A stretch of 64,000 bases of DNA, taken from NCBI GenBank assembly GCA_030141605.1, contig JAQGDQ010000010.1:1117501-1181500 (forward strand), in the 5' to 3' direction. Below, one piece after another: positions 1 through 11,780 of the stretch. Every line of letters begins with the position of its first letter. Position 1 is the first letter of the stretch. The notes beneath the pieces are model-generated. The model was not told where the DNA came from, made no database searches, and saw only the letters and a list, made by a program, of their open reading frames with translations. The position numbers were made by a program, and so were the translations under genes. Origin of the DNA: Tubiluchus corallicola (taxonomy: Eukaryota; Priapulida; Priapulimorpha; Priapulimorphida; Tubiluchidae).

Positions 1-115
1 ATACATTTATTCAAAGCTGTTTGTGATCCTGTGTCCTTACTGGTGTTTCTGTGCTTGGACATTGTTGCCAAGTATCACACTTGTATTAGATTGTATGTAT
101 CAGTCTTGATTCCAG

Positions 116-3100
116 GTCGAGCAGCTGGATGCTCAGAGAAAGCTACTGCGTGATGAACTGAAAGAGTACAAATCCATCGAAACTCGAATGTTGCAAGATT
201 ACTCCGAGCTAGAAGAAGAGAATATCATGTTGCAGAAGCAAGTTTCTGCTCTGAAGTCTAATCAGGTAGTTACAATATTTGTATGCTCACTAAAATAATT
301 GATATTGGTTTGTGAAAGTCATGTTTGAAGTTGTAGATAACTCACTTTGTAGAACAAGAATAAACAACTATACTACATATTTGCACAAAAGCACAAACGT
401 GTTTATTAGACTACATACACATATGTAGAATGACTGCTGCACTGAACACTGAGAACAAGAGTGTCCTGCACTGAACACTGATAGTTAGACAGTGACTCGA
501 AAGTAAATCCAGTCAGTATATATAAGCAGTGGCGTCGTGCCATAGGGGCCCGGGCCCCCCCAATTTTTTTTGGTGCACGATGCCCCTGTATATAGGTATA
601 GGTGATTATGCAAACTTGGCTTCACAAAAACCATTACTGTAAAATAGGGGGAGATCCAATGAATATGGATTCACTGGACCGTACAATTATACTGGGGGTG
701 AGTTTAGCTAGTAAAATGTAAAATTATTAGTTCATAGATGGCAGCACCTAAAAAATGTACAATTACAACTTCCACATAGTTAACAAGACAGTAAGTAGGT
801 AACCATCGTTAATTAGGCCTATGTAAGGTCTCTTGCCTCTGTTTTATTCTACAGTAATTTGTAAAATTGTTTTTAGAAATTTTGTATCTTTAGAAAGGTG
901 GATGATGTAAAATGCTCATCAAACATGCTGCGTACAATTGATTGAATCATGCGTTCATGCACACTCCATGTAAGACTCCTGTTTATATAAGTACGGGAAG
1001 ACAAAAATGAACAAATATGTGTACAAAAAGATAAATATCGTAACAATTGAGATGCGCATAAGTAACAACTCAAAGCTGATAGAGTTATTTAAAGTCTAAA
1101 ATCTGCTAGAGGAAAATTATTCACACCAGTGAACGTTCAGTAAAAACTGCTTGTAGCATTTACTATAGAAAGAGCTGATTGGAAGACATGTATATCAGAT
1201 TCTCTTTTCTGTCTTATTGCCATTGGATGAGTTTTGACCTTTTGCTAAGTCTTGGGAATTTTCTCTGACCTCATCTGATAAACATCTTTTTAGTTAGCTA
1301 CCCTCTATATACCAGGAATAAGTTATGTGTAAGCAAGACATGACTGTATATGCCTAGAAATATGCATTGAATTGATTTTTTATTACATACATATCACTTT
1401 CTAAATAAAAATTTTATTATGGGTTGATGTAAAATGGCTTATTGTAATTTGGAAAGTCCCCTGATTTTAAAGTTCTAGAACAAACACTACACTGAAAAAT
1501 AATTGATTAACAAGCAACTACTTTTTTAAATTTGGTTAGGTTGAGATGGAAGTCTGGCGTCATGAGAACATACGACTTCATGAAGAAGTTGAGGTACTCA
1601 ATGGTCAGGTGGATGAGTTGAAAAATCTCAAACGAATTGCTGAGAAAAACCTGGAAGAGGCGCTGGAAGCCCTGCAGGTAGAGTAAGAAGTGTAAACAGT
1701 TTGTTTGCATTTGGCTTAGCCATTTTAACATTGCTATTAGAAATGTTGGAGTTTCTCGCATGGGAGCTTATGGAAGTGTGGGTTGTTTAATGGTTGTATT
1801 ATATTCACATGTTCTGTTTCTGTTGTAACATTAATTTAGTGCTCTTAATTTAGTAATTGTTTAAACTGCTTGTGAGTAGCTAAATGCAGCAGTGTTAATC
1901 TTTTTTTGTTAATTATGTGTTTTAGTTGCAATTGCAGCTATGCATGCATTGTTGTGTTTTGTTGTAAAGCAGTCTGCATTTACTCCACTGTAAAAAATGA
2001 TTCCTGTGTACATCTCTTGTTAATACATCTCTTTGCAAAGCCCTTTTGTAAAGCATGTTAGCCAGCTTTTATTACATTGTTTTGCTTGTTATTCTGTTGT
2101 TGTTGTTATGTTATGCTTTAAGTTTGTTCTTCTGGGATTGACTGCAAGATTACTTCTAAAATGTAGAAGCCTAGATTTCACAGACAGCAACACTGTGTTT
2201 TTAAATTGCAGGAAGAGAGAGAACAGAAACATGCATTCAAGCGTGAACTCGACCAATGCAAGAATTCTGAAGCTTTATTTAACTTCAGCAACTTGGCATT
2301 TAATACGTTCAAGGGAGGAAGTACCACAAATGTTGAAGGAAATGCCAATGCTGCTGGAGACATGGGCTTTGATCATGAGGATGATGATATTGCTCTAAAA
2401 CAGTAAGTAACTACATTTCATCTGATGTCTTAAAGTCCATAAATATAAAATGCTTGTAGCTGTTTTAAATGACCGTTCCATAAATTCTTAACAAGCATTC
2501 GATTAAGTACAGGATTTTCTCATTTTTTCCGTACATGTGTAACAAAGCTTTTTGCAAACCTAAATCCAGTACCCAGCAGCAGATTTTTGCTGATTGAATG
2601 TTGTACTCGGAGCTGGAATCGAGCTTCTTAACAAGAATAATCTTCTAAAATGAGACACTGGACCAGCCGAAGTGTTTTGCCACTTTCATGTGTATATAAG
2701 TCCTCCCTCAATGACAGTAATAGCCGGCTAAAGTTTGATTCAAAGCTTTCTGGCTACACTTTTTCGGGATGAATTTGTTTAGCTGAATCCATTGCTGCTT
2801 CACTTCTGTAGTTAAGTACACACCTGCTATACTGCCTCTAATTTTTTATCTTGCTGTGCGAAGATGTATAGATGCAGATCTGAATTAACCAAGCTAAAAC
2901 ACTTTTGCCGGTTTAATACAGTAGGCTCCACTTAGTAGACTCACGGTTAATAGGCTCAATCGCTTAACTGACTCAAAAACGCCTGGAATGGACCGCTTCT
3001 ATTCAAATGTACATAAAAACTATCGGTAATTAACTCGAATAACTCCACATAATTGACTAAATATTTTCCTTCACCTACTTAAAATAAGACATTTGTATGT

Positions 3101-6100
3101 GCCCAAAGACCCTTTCTTAGTTTTATGTCATCTTTACTTCCCTTTTGTGCACTAGGTATACAGAAACAATCATGTTAAGTACCGTTTTGTTTTTAAGCAG
3201 GTACATTTGTCATGCGCTAATACGCTAGCATAGCGGTTTTGCTTTGAATCTGTTACCCGCTCGCCCATGGTTACCCAAAGAATTTCTGGAAGCTAAACAT
3301 TTAAACGCTAGCCTAGCGGCTTCCTTTTGATGCTGCTGTTGTCATACATGATGAAAGTCATACTTTCATACTTAATGAGTTAACTTCAAAGATGCAGGTA
3401 CAGTAATCAGCTGGTATTCCTTGTGACTTACAAGAGTAAACATAGTACAGCAAATAAGAGCAATGTAAGTGAACTGATGATTCAGAACTGTTTTAGTCAC
3501 ACACAACAACAGATTTTCAACGTTTTTATAATCACGAGAACTTTGTGGGTGAACTTCTTCGCGAGAAAATGAAGCAGCCAACTTTGAAGGAATTTTTGTA
3601 ATTTTGCAAATAAATTATACTTTTTAGTTTATCGCTAATTCACTTATATAAATTAATATTTTAAAATTTTTTTTCTGATTTTTAACTGCACAGAGAAATT
3701 TATGGAATTACTTCGTTTCTAAAATTCATTAAAAACCTTTGCAGTACATAGTAAGCTGATGACTCTTACATTCTGTACCTATAACTACACCCATCGGTTA
3801 ATAGGTTCACTCGGTTAATTAGGTCAGAACACGTTGGTCCCAAAGTGAGTCTATTAAGCGGCGCCTACTGTATATAGTATTTTTAGAGAAATCTTTGATA
3901 ATGAAACCGATTACAGTCCTGCCACAACTGTATACGCTCATATCTCGGTTTGTCGGACCTCGCTTTTACGGATATCGGAAGAATCGGACAAAATCTGGAC
4001 CTTTAAAAAGTCTGGCACACTACGGACACAGTCCATTGTTTCACGAACTGACCGCTAGTTGGCGGACCGTCATTTTGTGTACATCATTACATCAGTGCAA
4101 CCACGTGTATATCTCTATATATAAAAATTATAGAGTCAATTTTATATACTTTTGCATAGGAGTTAGTTTGCAAGTTAGTAAGTTTGCACTCTCACTGCTT
4201 TATCGTTTTTGCATTAATTAGTGTAAAACACTCCTATCTTTGAGTTGTCTAAACCCTGAAGTTCCTCATCGGATTATGTCACAATCATAAGCATTTTTGG
4301 ATGTGTATTCTGGCTTGTTGTGTGCCAAACTATTATTTCCATTACCAGTCACTAGCGATCAAAAATTATTAGATACTTGACATAACAATGTTTCACATTA
4401 GTGCTTTAAGGTATACCATATTTTTGTGACTAAAATTGATGTATTATCAACCTTCCCATACATACTGCACTAATTTCTTTTCATTTTTCGATTATCATCC
4501 AAATCGGTGTTTACAAATTTTCCTTAACCATATTACTTTTATTAATTCTTTTCACTTCATTGCAGATTTGATGCTGATTTTGCTGCCAGAACTGAAGATG
4601 ACATACCTCGATCGAGCTTGGCCAACGAGCTGATGAGTGAGCTCCACATGACAGAAATTCACAAGCTCGAGCAAGAGCTAAACAAACTACAAGAGGAAAA
4701 ACTACAGCTTGCAAAAATAATACAGGAATGGGAACGGAAGCTGGACACCATGCACAGCGAGCTTGCTCATGGAGAATTGTCCTCGCGACTCTTGCAGCTA
4801 GTCGAGGAGATGAAAGAAAACAACACTGCATCTTTGGCTGACGAGAACAAAGACGGAGAAAGCGAGTCCCCTGAAATACTCAAGCTGTCTAAATTGGTTC
4901 GTGCCAGTGAGAAAAATTATGCTCTAGCTTTAAAGCAAATTGTCGAACTGGAGTCTGAAGTTGCTAAGGCACAGGATGAGGAAAACAGTGTGTCGCATCA
5001 TCACGAGTCATTTGTCAAAGACCTTCAGGATGATTTTGCCAAGTTGAAGAACAGAGTTATTGAATATGAGGAGAAGGTGAAGTATCTGGAGGAAGATCTG
5101 CAGACGATGAGCGAAGTTGCCGGGGAATCACAGAAATGTCTGACTCACACACAAGATGAACTGTTAAACATCAGCGAGAACATAGCACAGTTATATCACC
5201 ATGTGTGTGTGGCCAATAATGAAATGCCAAACCGTGTTGTGTTGGACCACAACCGCGAAAAGGGGAAACTGTTCGAACCAAGTAAGAAGGACGGTGCTGA
5301 TGCTAATGTCAAAGCTGAAGTAAAAGAAGAGAGACTCGATGAAGCGACTGAAGAAAAAATTGTTCCGGAAAAGAAAGCCATCATTGAAATGAGAAAGAGA
5401 TTATCTGGGTCAGAAGAAGCTAAAGGTGACCCAACAACTTGCCGAAAACTACTTGATACCATAAAAGATCAAATGTCTTTTCTTGGTAAGGCTGTCGGAA
5501 CGACAATAGAACATGCTCGATTAGGTTTGGCCACTGATGATCAATCCGTGGATGTTCAGGAGCTGCAAGAACAGATACTGAAACTCAAGGCGCTGCTGTC
5601 TACGAAACGGGAGCAGATTGCGACACTGCGCACAGTTTTGCGCGCGAACAAGTCCACCGCCGAAGTTGCCCTGGCCAATCTCAAAGCAAAGTATGAAAAT
5701 GAGCGAGTTATTGTCACGGATACAATGATGAAGCTGAGAAACGAACTGAAGGCATTAAAAGAGGATGCTGCCACATTTGCTTCATTGCGTGCCATGTTTG
5801 CTAGCCGATGTGAGGAATACGTTCAGCAGTTAGATGAACTGCAGCGACAGCTAAATTCCGCCGAAGAGGAAAAGAAGACTTTGAATTCACTATTGCGAAT
5901 GGCAATCCAGCAGAAACTGGCACTAACACAAAGACTGGAAGACTACGAGTATGACAGGGAGCGCCACCAGTTGCGGCGACAGGGTGGCGGAGCAAGGAGG
6001 AATAACCCCCCTCGGGTAGGTTACAATCCCTACACTTTTGTTATGTCTCGACGTGATAATAGTCAGAATGCATCTGTGAGTAACCGTCGTGATCACTAAC

Positions 6101-8612
6101 CTATGGCTTAGCTGTCAGGTGGTGGTACTAACTGACAAACATCTGTCAAGTAGAGAAACAGCATAGCTGTAAGCTAGTCTTATAATCATGTCAGAAACCA
6201 GTGTTTTAGGCTAATTGTGACTTGACGATCTCATTTTAATAATAAATGCTAGGATATAACGAAACTAGAATGTTTGAGCCTCCTGTCTGCAAGCACAGTT
6301 TTAAAACACAGTACACTCCTAATCACACCTTAAGGTTAATTCACCTTTTTAACGTGATCTAGCACATTACTGTAAATTGTTCTTGGCTTGTGTCATTTGG
6401 CCAGAGTGCAATTAAACCTTCCTGTTGTTGAAAATTTTTATTGTTTGTTATGAATACTGTAGTGATATTAAGCACACAACTCTACTGTAAGTTACAGTAG
6501 TCCTGCCTAAATCTGTTGATAAAATCTATATTTTTGTTAGTTTTTAATAATCGTAATATATTCAGGGAAATGCACTTGATGTTGTGTATTATTCAGCACT
6601 ATAAAAGAAAGCATTTTTATCTTTACTCTGACAATGTTTTTGTTTGTTGTAATAAGTGTTTACAGAAATGTTTAACTTATTCCTAGAATTTTTTTTACTA
6701 GAATCTAGGATGTAGATTGTATTTATTTTAATTGTGTATTGCAATTGCAGTTTATTAATGTGTCTTATGCTTCTCAAAATTTGTTGCAATAATTTGCTCA
6801 TGCTTCTTTTTTTACCTAATTTATTATAAAATAAAACTATTAAGAAAAGCTTTTGCTCCGTTATTGTATTTTAGTTTGTCATTTGTGGGTTCATTATCAT
6901 TTTTCTTGTCATTACCATCAGCTGTTGTATATCTTTCATTTTTAGCAAGCTTTTTGAATTTTATCTGAATAAAATATCTGGCATATTCGTTTTGCAATTT
7001 TAACTCCATTAGTCACAAATTTTTGTGTTTCTACATAGCAGAAGTCTATTAACGTACTTCCAACTGTAACTTGTTGCTAGTGGCAATTTGTCTGCTAATA
7101 ATCTGCTTCGGGGCTGCTCCATTCTTTTTAACAGTTTTCATTCTATTAACACATTGTAAATGTGCATTTTTTTCATGTTTAAACTGACCGGCTCTTATTT
7201 TTCAGGGGAGTCCTGGTCAGCGGTCGAGGGGTACCCGAGGCAGATCTAGCGGACAATTCTCAAACAGTCAGACAGAACAAAATAACAATTACAGCTGTGC
7301 TCGTAAGTCGCTTTCTTTTGATAGCAATCCAGTAGCAGACTCGGCACCTCAAAAGTCAGCAAATGCAGCCAACAAACAAGGTAAAATATTAAACGATGAC
7401 TGTTCGAATGCCCAAACTGATGAGCATGACATTATTGTGTTATATGATGGCAACACCACTGGTGAATCATCAAAACAGCAATCTCCTCCAAGCCTTAAGC
7501 ATCAAGAACCTTCAAGGGTGAACTCAAAGACTCGCAGCTCGCATCCATGGACTTCCAAGCAGAAAGAACAGGTGTTAACAAGCTCCCAGCAGCAAAGCCC
7601 ACCTCCTTTAATGAGCTTAAAAAACTTGAGGCCTCCGCCGTTGCTGACCACTAACAATATTCCTTCTAAGTCATTTCCAGAAACATTAAACACGGTCATG
7701 TCTCATCCTGTTGAGAGACCTACTTCTAAATCAAAGAAACGGCGGAACAAAGGTCATTACCAACCCACTTATAGCAACTTTGGATACAATTTCTCTCCAG
7801 CCAACAAAGAAGCAACTAATTACAATTTCGTTTCTGATACACATAATAATACGGATAAGCAAAGAAATGTTCCAGATTCTTTTAGTTCAGAAAATCGAAT
7901 TGGCGAGGGTAAAGGTAGTAGGGGTCAGGCTAGCCCACGGGCTCGTGGATCTCAGAGCAGAGGAAAGTATCAAATGAGAAGGTTCCCCAATCCATACTCA
8001 TCAAGAACAAAAGGTAGGTACAGTAAGGGAAGTTACCACAACAGTCCATTCAGTGCTTCAAGTAAATACTCAAATTTCCGTATCAGTGTGAACGAACAAG
8101 ATGGAAAGAGGCGGTTCCCAGATCCGGACATTTCTAGAGCTGTTGAGTCCGAGAATTTACTATCTGACAGGTCAGGGCAAGGGAGGGCACTGCAAAGGTC
8201 AGATGATGTGTCACAGAGTAGTCCATGCCGAAAACCAGCATTACCATCAATGGCCAGGTCGTCCAATAAAACACAAGATAGTCCATCTGGGAAATCACCC
8301 AAGCCATCAAAGTCCAAAATGGACTGCAGGTCACACAATGCTCCAAACCAGAATGTACCTGCAGCATCACCGTCGAAATTAGACAAAGACGATGGGTCAC
8401 GTGATCTTCAACCTGGAAAAGTGCTATCTACAGCAACTACATCCAAATTGGATAATAGATCACAAGATACTGTCCACACAAAAGTTTGCATGACACCTGC
8501 ATCCAAGCCAGGCAGCATGCCAAAGAATCCTCCCCACCGGAAGTTGCCATCTGCTTCATCGCAAGATCCTTCAAATTTAAATGCACAAACATCTCCAAGC
8601 AAAAAATATTGA
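116..8612 (+). CDS. BICD: Bicaudal-D family dynein adaptor, 5'-partial, long isoform
   Basis: Coiled-coil adaptor that links dynein-dynactin to Rab6-type cargo. Exons: 116-265, 1540-1677, 2212-2402, 4566-6015 and 7206-8612; upstream exons lie outside the window. The first exon carries the family-typical DYSELEEEN block. The 4566-6015 exon holds the second and third coiled coils, including an [19 protein letters not shown] stretch and the C-terminal cargo domain with [27 protein letters not shown] and [17 protein letters not shown], nearly identical to vertebrate and fly Bicaudal-D. Phases close: 50 codons, 46 codons, 63 codons plus 2 nt, then 1 nt plus 483 codons. The last exon joins in phase 0 and adds 468 residues rich in Ser, Lys, Pro and Arg, with no domain I recognise. 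About 1,111 residues are visible. Identity is very secure; use of the last exon is inferred from the frame and the TTTTCAG acceptor. Confidence 0.95.
530..600. repeat. G/C-rich interspersed repeat fragment
   Basis: Within a BICD intron: a GTGGCGTCGTGCC start, then a run of G and C (GGGGCCCGGGCCCCCCC) and a T-run, unlike its A+T-rich surroundings. The GTGGCGT...GGGCCCCCC layout resembles ends of dispersed elements seen in many invertebrate genomes. I could not find a second end. Confidence 0.3.
2919..3870. mobile_element. Non-autonomous pogo/Tigger-like DNA transposon
   Basis: A 952-bp insertion in the BICD intron. The left end, starting CAGTAGGCTCCACTTAGTAG, and the reverse complement of the right end, CAGTAGGCGCCGCTTAATAG, match for about 26 bp with four mismatches, and both are flanked by TA. 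Sub-terminal GGTTAATAGG-type units recur inside both ends. TA target duplication with CAG-type termini is typical of the pogo branch of Tc1/mariner. I see no transposase. Confidence 0.75.
4566..6099 (+). CDS. BICD: Bicaudal-D large exon read through to a short-isoform stop
   Basis: If the donor at 6016 (CTCGG|gtaggt) is not used, the cargo-domain exon stays open for 27 more codons and stops at 6099. This gives a C-terminus of ordinary length for the family, directly after the coiled coil. A canonical AATAAA follows at 6241-6246, so a complete short transcript is possible. Spliced instead to 7206, the same exon yields the extended protein. The two forms share the whole Rab6/Egalitarian-type cargo-binding coiled coil and differ only afterwards. 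Which form dominates cannot be read from DNA. Confidence 0.7.
6241..6246 (+). promoter_or_regulatory. Poly(A) signal, short BICD transcript
   Basis: Exact AATAAA 142 nt after the short-isoform stop and inside the intron before the 7206 exon. It fits alternative polyadenylation as the switch between the two C-termini. Confidence 0.55.
7206..8612 (+). CDS. BICD: Alternative 3' exon: 468-residue disordered Bicaudal-D tail
   Basis: Open for 1,407 nt in one frame, preceded by a strong pyrimidine tract and cag acceptor. It begins Gly-Ser-Pro-Gly, then an Arg/Gly/Ser patch ([11 protein letters not shown]), later [11 protein letters not shown] and KGRYSKGSY, two related RRFPNP/RRFPDP motifs, and a terminal Ser/Pro/Lys region with recurring SKLD-type units. 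No coiled coil, membrane segment or known fold is visible; composition predicts disorder with net positive charge. Vertebrate and fly Bicaudal-D proteins end soon after the cargo coiled coil, so this is an addition. A stretch this long open by chance in A+T-rich DNA is very unlikely. Confidence 0.8.
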   Translation, partial: GSPGQRSRGTRGRSSGQFSNSQTEQNNNYSCARKSLSFDSNPVADSAPQKSANAANKQGKILNDDCSNAQTDEHDIIVLYDGNTTGESSKQQSPPSLKHQEPSRVNSKTRSSHPWTSKQKEQVLTSSQQQSPPPLMSLKNLRPPPLLTTNNIPSKSFPETLNTVMSHPVERPTSKSKKRRNKGHYQPTYSNFGYNFSPANKEATNYNFVSDTHNNTDKQRNVPDSFSSENRIGEGKGSRGQASPRARGSQSRGKYQMRRFPNPYSSRTKGRYSKGSYHNSPFSASSKYSNFRISVNEQDGKRRFPDPDISRAVESENLLSDRSGQGRALQRSDDVSQSSPCRKPALPSMARSSNKTQDSPSGKSPKPSKSKMDCRSHNAPNQNVPAASPSKLDKDDGSRDLQPGKVLSTATTSKLDNRSQDTVHTKVCMTPASKPGSMPKNPPHRKLPSASSQDPSNLNAQTSPSKKY

Positions 8613-11600
8613 AATAACTAGCAATAGTAAATTTTGCCTGTGGCAGATTGATAGCTGTCGACGTGAATTGGAAAACGGTGTAATTAATGAGTGATAGCTA
8701 TTACATAGTGTAATGACTTGAGCACTCTTACTTTCCTTGGTTTTCCCTTTCTCGAAGTTCCTTCAAATTTGTGAAACGATAATTATTCATAACAAAAAAC
8801 ACAATGTAGCCCTTGTCATAACTGAGTACGTCCTGGGCTTCTTGTTGTTTTATTACTGTCACTTGCACATAAAAACTAGTTATGCATTCCTACCAATAGG
8901 ATAGTTAATATTCAGCATTTGCGATATGGTCTCTATAATCTTCCAGATATACTTCTAGCTAAAATAAAGCTCCAAATTTGTGATTACTAAAGTGAGCTTA
9001 TTATTTTCGTTTTGTTTCTAATAAAAAGAAAATAGGCTATTAAGCTACTGAATATTTAATACACAAGAGAAGTCAACCCATTTTTTATATATCATTACTG
9101 GTGAAATATGGGTTACATATTAGGCTTATCTGAATAATGTAAAATATAACAAGGTTTTTGCCAAGTGAATATCCTATACTGTAACTGCTAATTATACACT
9201 CAATTGCTGTACTCACTTTACAGTAACCTTAGTTACTTGCATAGTCATCCTATTGGTAAAATTTGACTCAATTACTTGCACTACCTGAAAGTTAAAGCAA
9301 GGATTTCAATAGTTATTGTATTTGAATGAAATTATATGACATGAAGGTGCTGACGGTCTTCGGTGAAGCAAATATCATTAAAATCCACTAAAATGTTTTG
9401 ACATTGTGGCTCTGAAACAAAGGGCAGATTGTTGTATTCAGCAGCTTGTCTATGACTATGTTGTCTTGGCCTGCATTAAAGAAGGGTCTATTTAATAGGT
9501 AGGTGTTAAATCAATTTAATATCACTTATTTTGATGAAAAAAATTTACAAAAATTTGTTTAGTCCCTTTATTACTGTTTCAAGTGCCTATAATTGTTGTT
9601 CTTTATTTTTAATGCAACAAGAAGTATGCCTTATTTTTCACTATTTATTACTTTGTTTTAATAAATATTGTGCATTTTTTATTTTATCAAAATGTTTTTC
9701 ACTAAGTGCCTAACTAATCAAAAGTGCTATAGTCATAATGGTGGTAGCAGATATCTAAATTAAATGATGGTACTAGTAATTAGTATTAATATATTAGAAG
9801 TTGACAAATATATTTACATTGGTTATTTTTAGCCATAGTTATTTTAATTAAGTTTATGATTCTATAAAATCAAAAAGAGAATTTCAGATTCCAAATGCAT
9901 TATTCGTTTTAATTACAGCAAATCCGAAATTTAATTTGGTATTCAAGCTCTATTTCTGTTCTTTCCTACAATATTGTACTAAATATAAGTCATTGTTTGT
10001 AATCCATCTTGTTCAAAACATAATATTAGTTGTCGTACATTAATTTTATCATTATGAATTTAAACCAGCAAATTAATTTTATGATAGTGTTTTCACTATT
10101 CATTAGTTTTACACATAGATTTTATTGCCTGTTTGTTATCTGCTTTTCTACGAAAAGTCATTTTGCAATTATCATTCTGCACAGTACTTTCGTGTAAAAT
10201 GTACTTTTTCATAATGCATTTTTAGATTTTTATATTGTAAGTCTTATAATGCAGAATCCACACTTTATATTTGGTGTATTTTATATGTATATCATAATAA
10301 CTTTTTTGGCAATTTTAAAATACTCTTTGATGATAATAAGTCTCCAAAATGAAGCAAAATGTTTGACACCACCACAGTAAACTAATGACACACATTATAA
10401 CATAGCGCAGAGTTTATTTATAAATATTATATGTACGAAACCAGCTATACTGTACATAATCCTATAAATAACTGTTGTTAATACTTACACGACCACGTAA
10501 ACAAATAGCGAAATTAATTTTTGGTATTTAATCACAGTAAGATAAATAGAAAAGAAAACAAAAATCACATCAACACACAGTCCTGCCTTGTAAACGTAAC
10601 AGCAAATGAAGGTAAAGTTACAAAACAGCGGAAATGTGGAATGCGGCTGAAGCCCTTATACAGTTAAATACTTAACTGCAGTTATAAACGTGTCTTATGA
10701 CTATGTACAAGTAGTTGGTGGTATAGAAGTTGAACTACCACATTTGTCAGACTCATCAAAAAACAGCAAACATTAGTTTATGCAAAACAATCTCAAAGAA
10801 AATTCAGTGGAAGTGAAAAATTAGCAGACAAATTTGATGATGATGCACACAAAATAATGTAAAAATTTTGAAGAAGCCAATGACTTAATGCTGCTTTACC
10901 GTTACACCTTTAATTGTTACCAAAAAGGAAACACTCATTAGAACATAATTTAAATGCTCAACAAAGTAAAAAATTATTCACATCTTTATACGGTGAAAAT
11001 ATTTGCACGTGAAAAAACTCGTATTACTTACTATAGGCCAACTTCAACATAAACTATTCATATTGTGAATAACAAAAAATTATTCTGAAAGACAATTTCA
11101 GCTGACTCTGTATTTACACTGTCAGTAAATATGACACAGCTATAAATATTCTGAAATGGCCGTTTGTGCAAGTAACGAAAACATCAGCTCACAAAAAAGA
11201 GAAAGGTACAATTAAGGTGCTGCTTTGTGATGGGTAAAGTATAAAAAAGTAAGTGTTGAGCCTTAACACAAAAATTGTAAGATATAACTGACAGATCATC
11301 TAGGTAAACCGTTCAAGCCAGTTTATGACAACAGGAGCGAATAAATTGCAGACTAATTGTCAAGATCCTATAGCTGCCGTTAATAAAAGCAGATATCGCA
11401 CGACAAAATTTCAAGAAACTTGGAAAATTATAAGTAACGAAAGCAGTATTTTAATAAATCATTTTATAATTGATAATTGAAAAAAACTTATATGATTGAA
11501 GCATTTGTGTATAGAAAAGCTCGGTGTATATGAAAGTTGCATTAATAATAAAAAAGACTGTATTAGAATCGCACAGTGTGGCTGGTAACATAAACGTAAA

Positions 11601-11780
11601 GCATTTTGCTTTGGTTTGTTTATTTCTGCCTGATATTTCAATTTGTTATAATATTACAAACTAGGAAGCAAGTGATCCTGTAATAATTGTACAAAGGATG
11701 AAAATTATTATGAGAATATTGGACGAATACACTTGGTGATAGGATGGTGATGATGACGGCAGCGATGCCAGCTTGCTGCT
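8613..11780. other. Convergent 3' UTR and spacer region
   Basis: Very A+T-rich, with no credible ORF. It holds the 3' end of the long BICD transcript and, on the other strand, the 3' UTR of sortilin. A minus-strand AATAAA (10413-10418 on the plus strand as TTTATT) is a candidate sortilin poly(A) signal, giving a 3' UTR of about 1.4 kb. Confidence 0.5.
8963..9025 (+). promoter_or_regulatory. Poly(A) signals, long BICD transcript
   Basis: Two AATAAA copies, at 8963-8968 and 9020-9025, lie 350-410 nt after the stop at 8612. They are likely 3' end signals of the long transcript; the choice between them is not visible. Confidence 0.5.

Noticed and set aside
3895-4221. 108-codon plus-strand ORF in a BICD intron
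   Set aside because: No recognisable protein, no splice connection, and the area looks like transposon-derived sequence.
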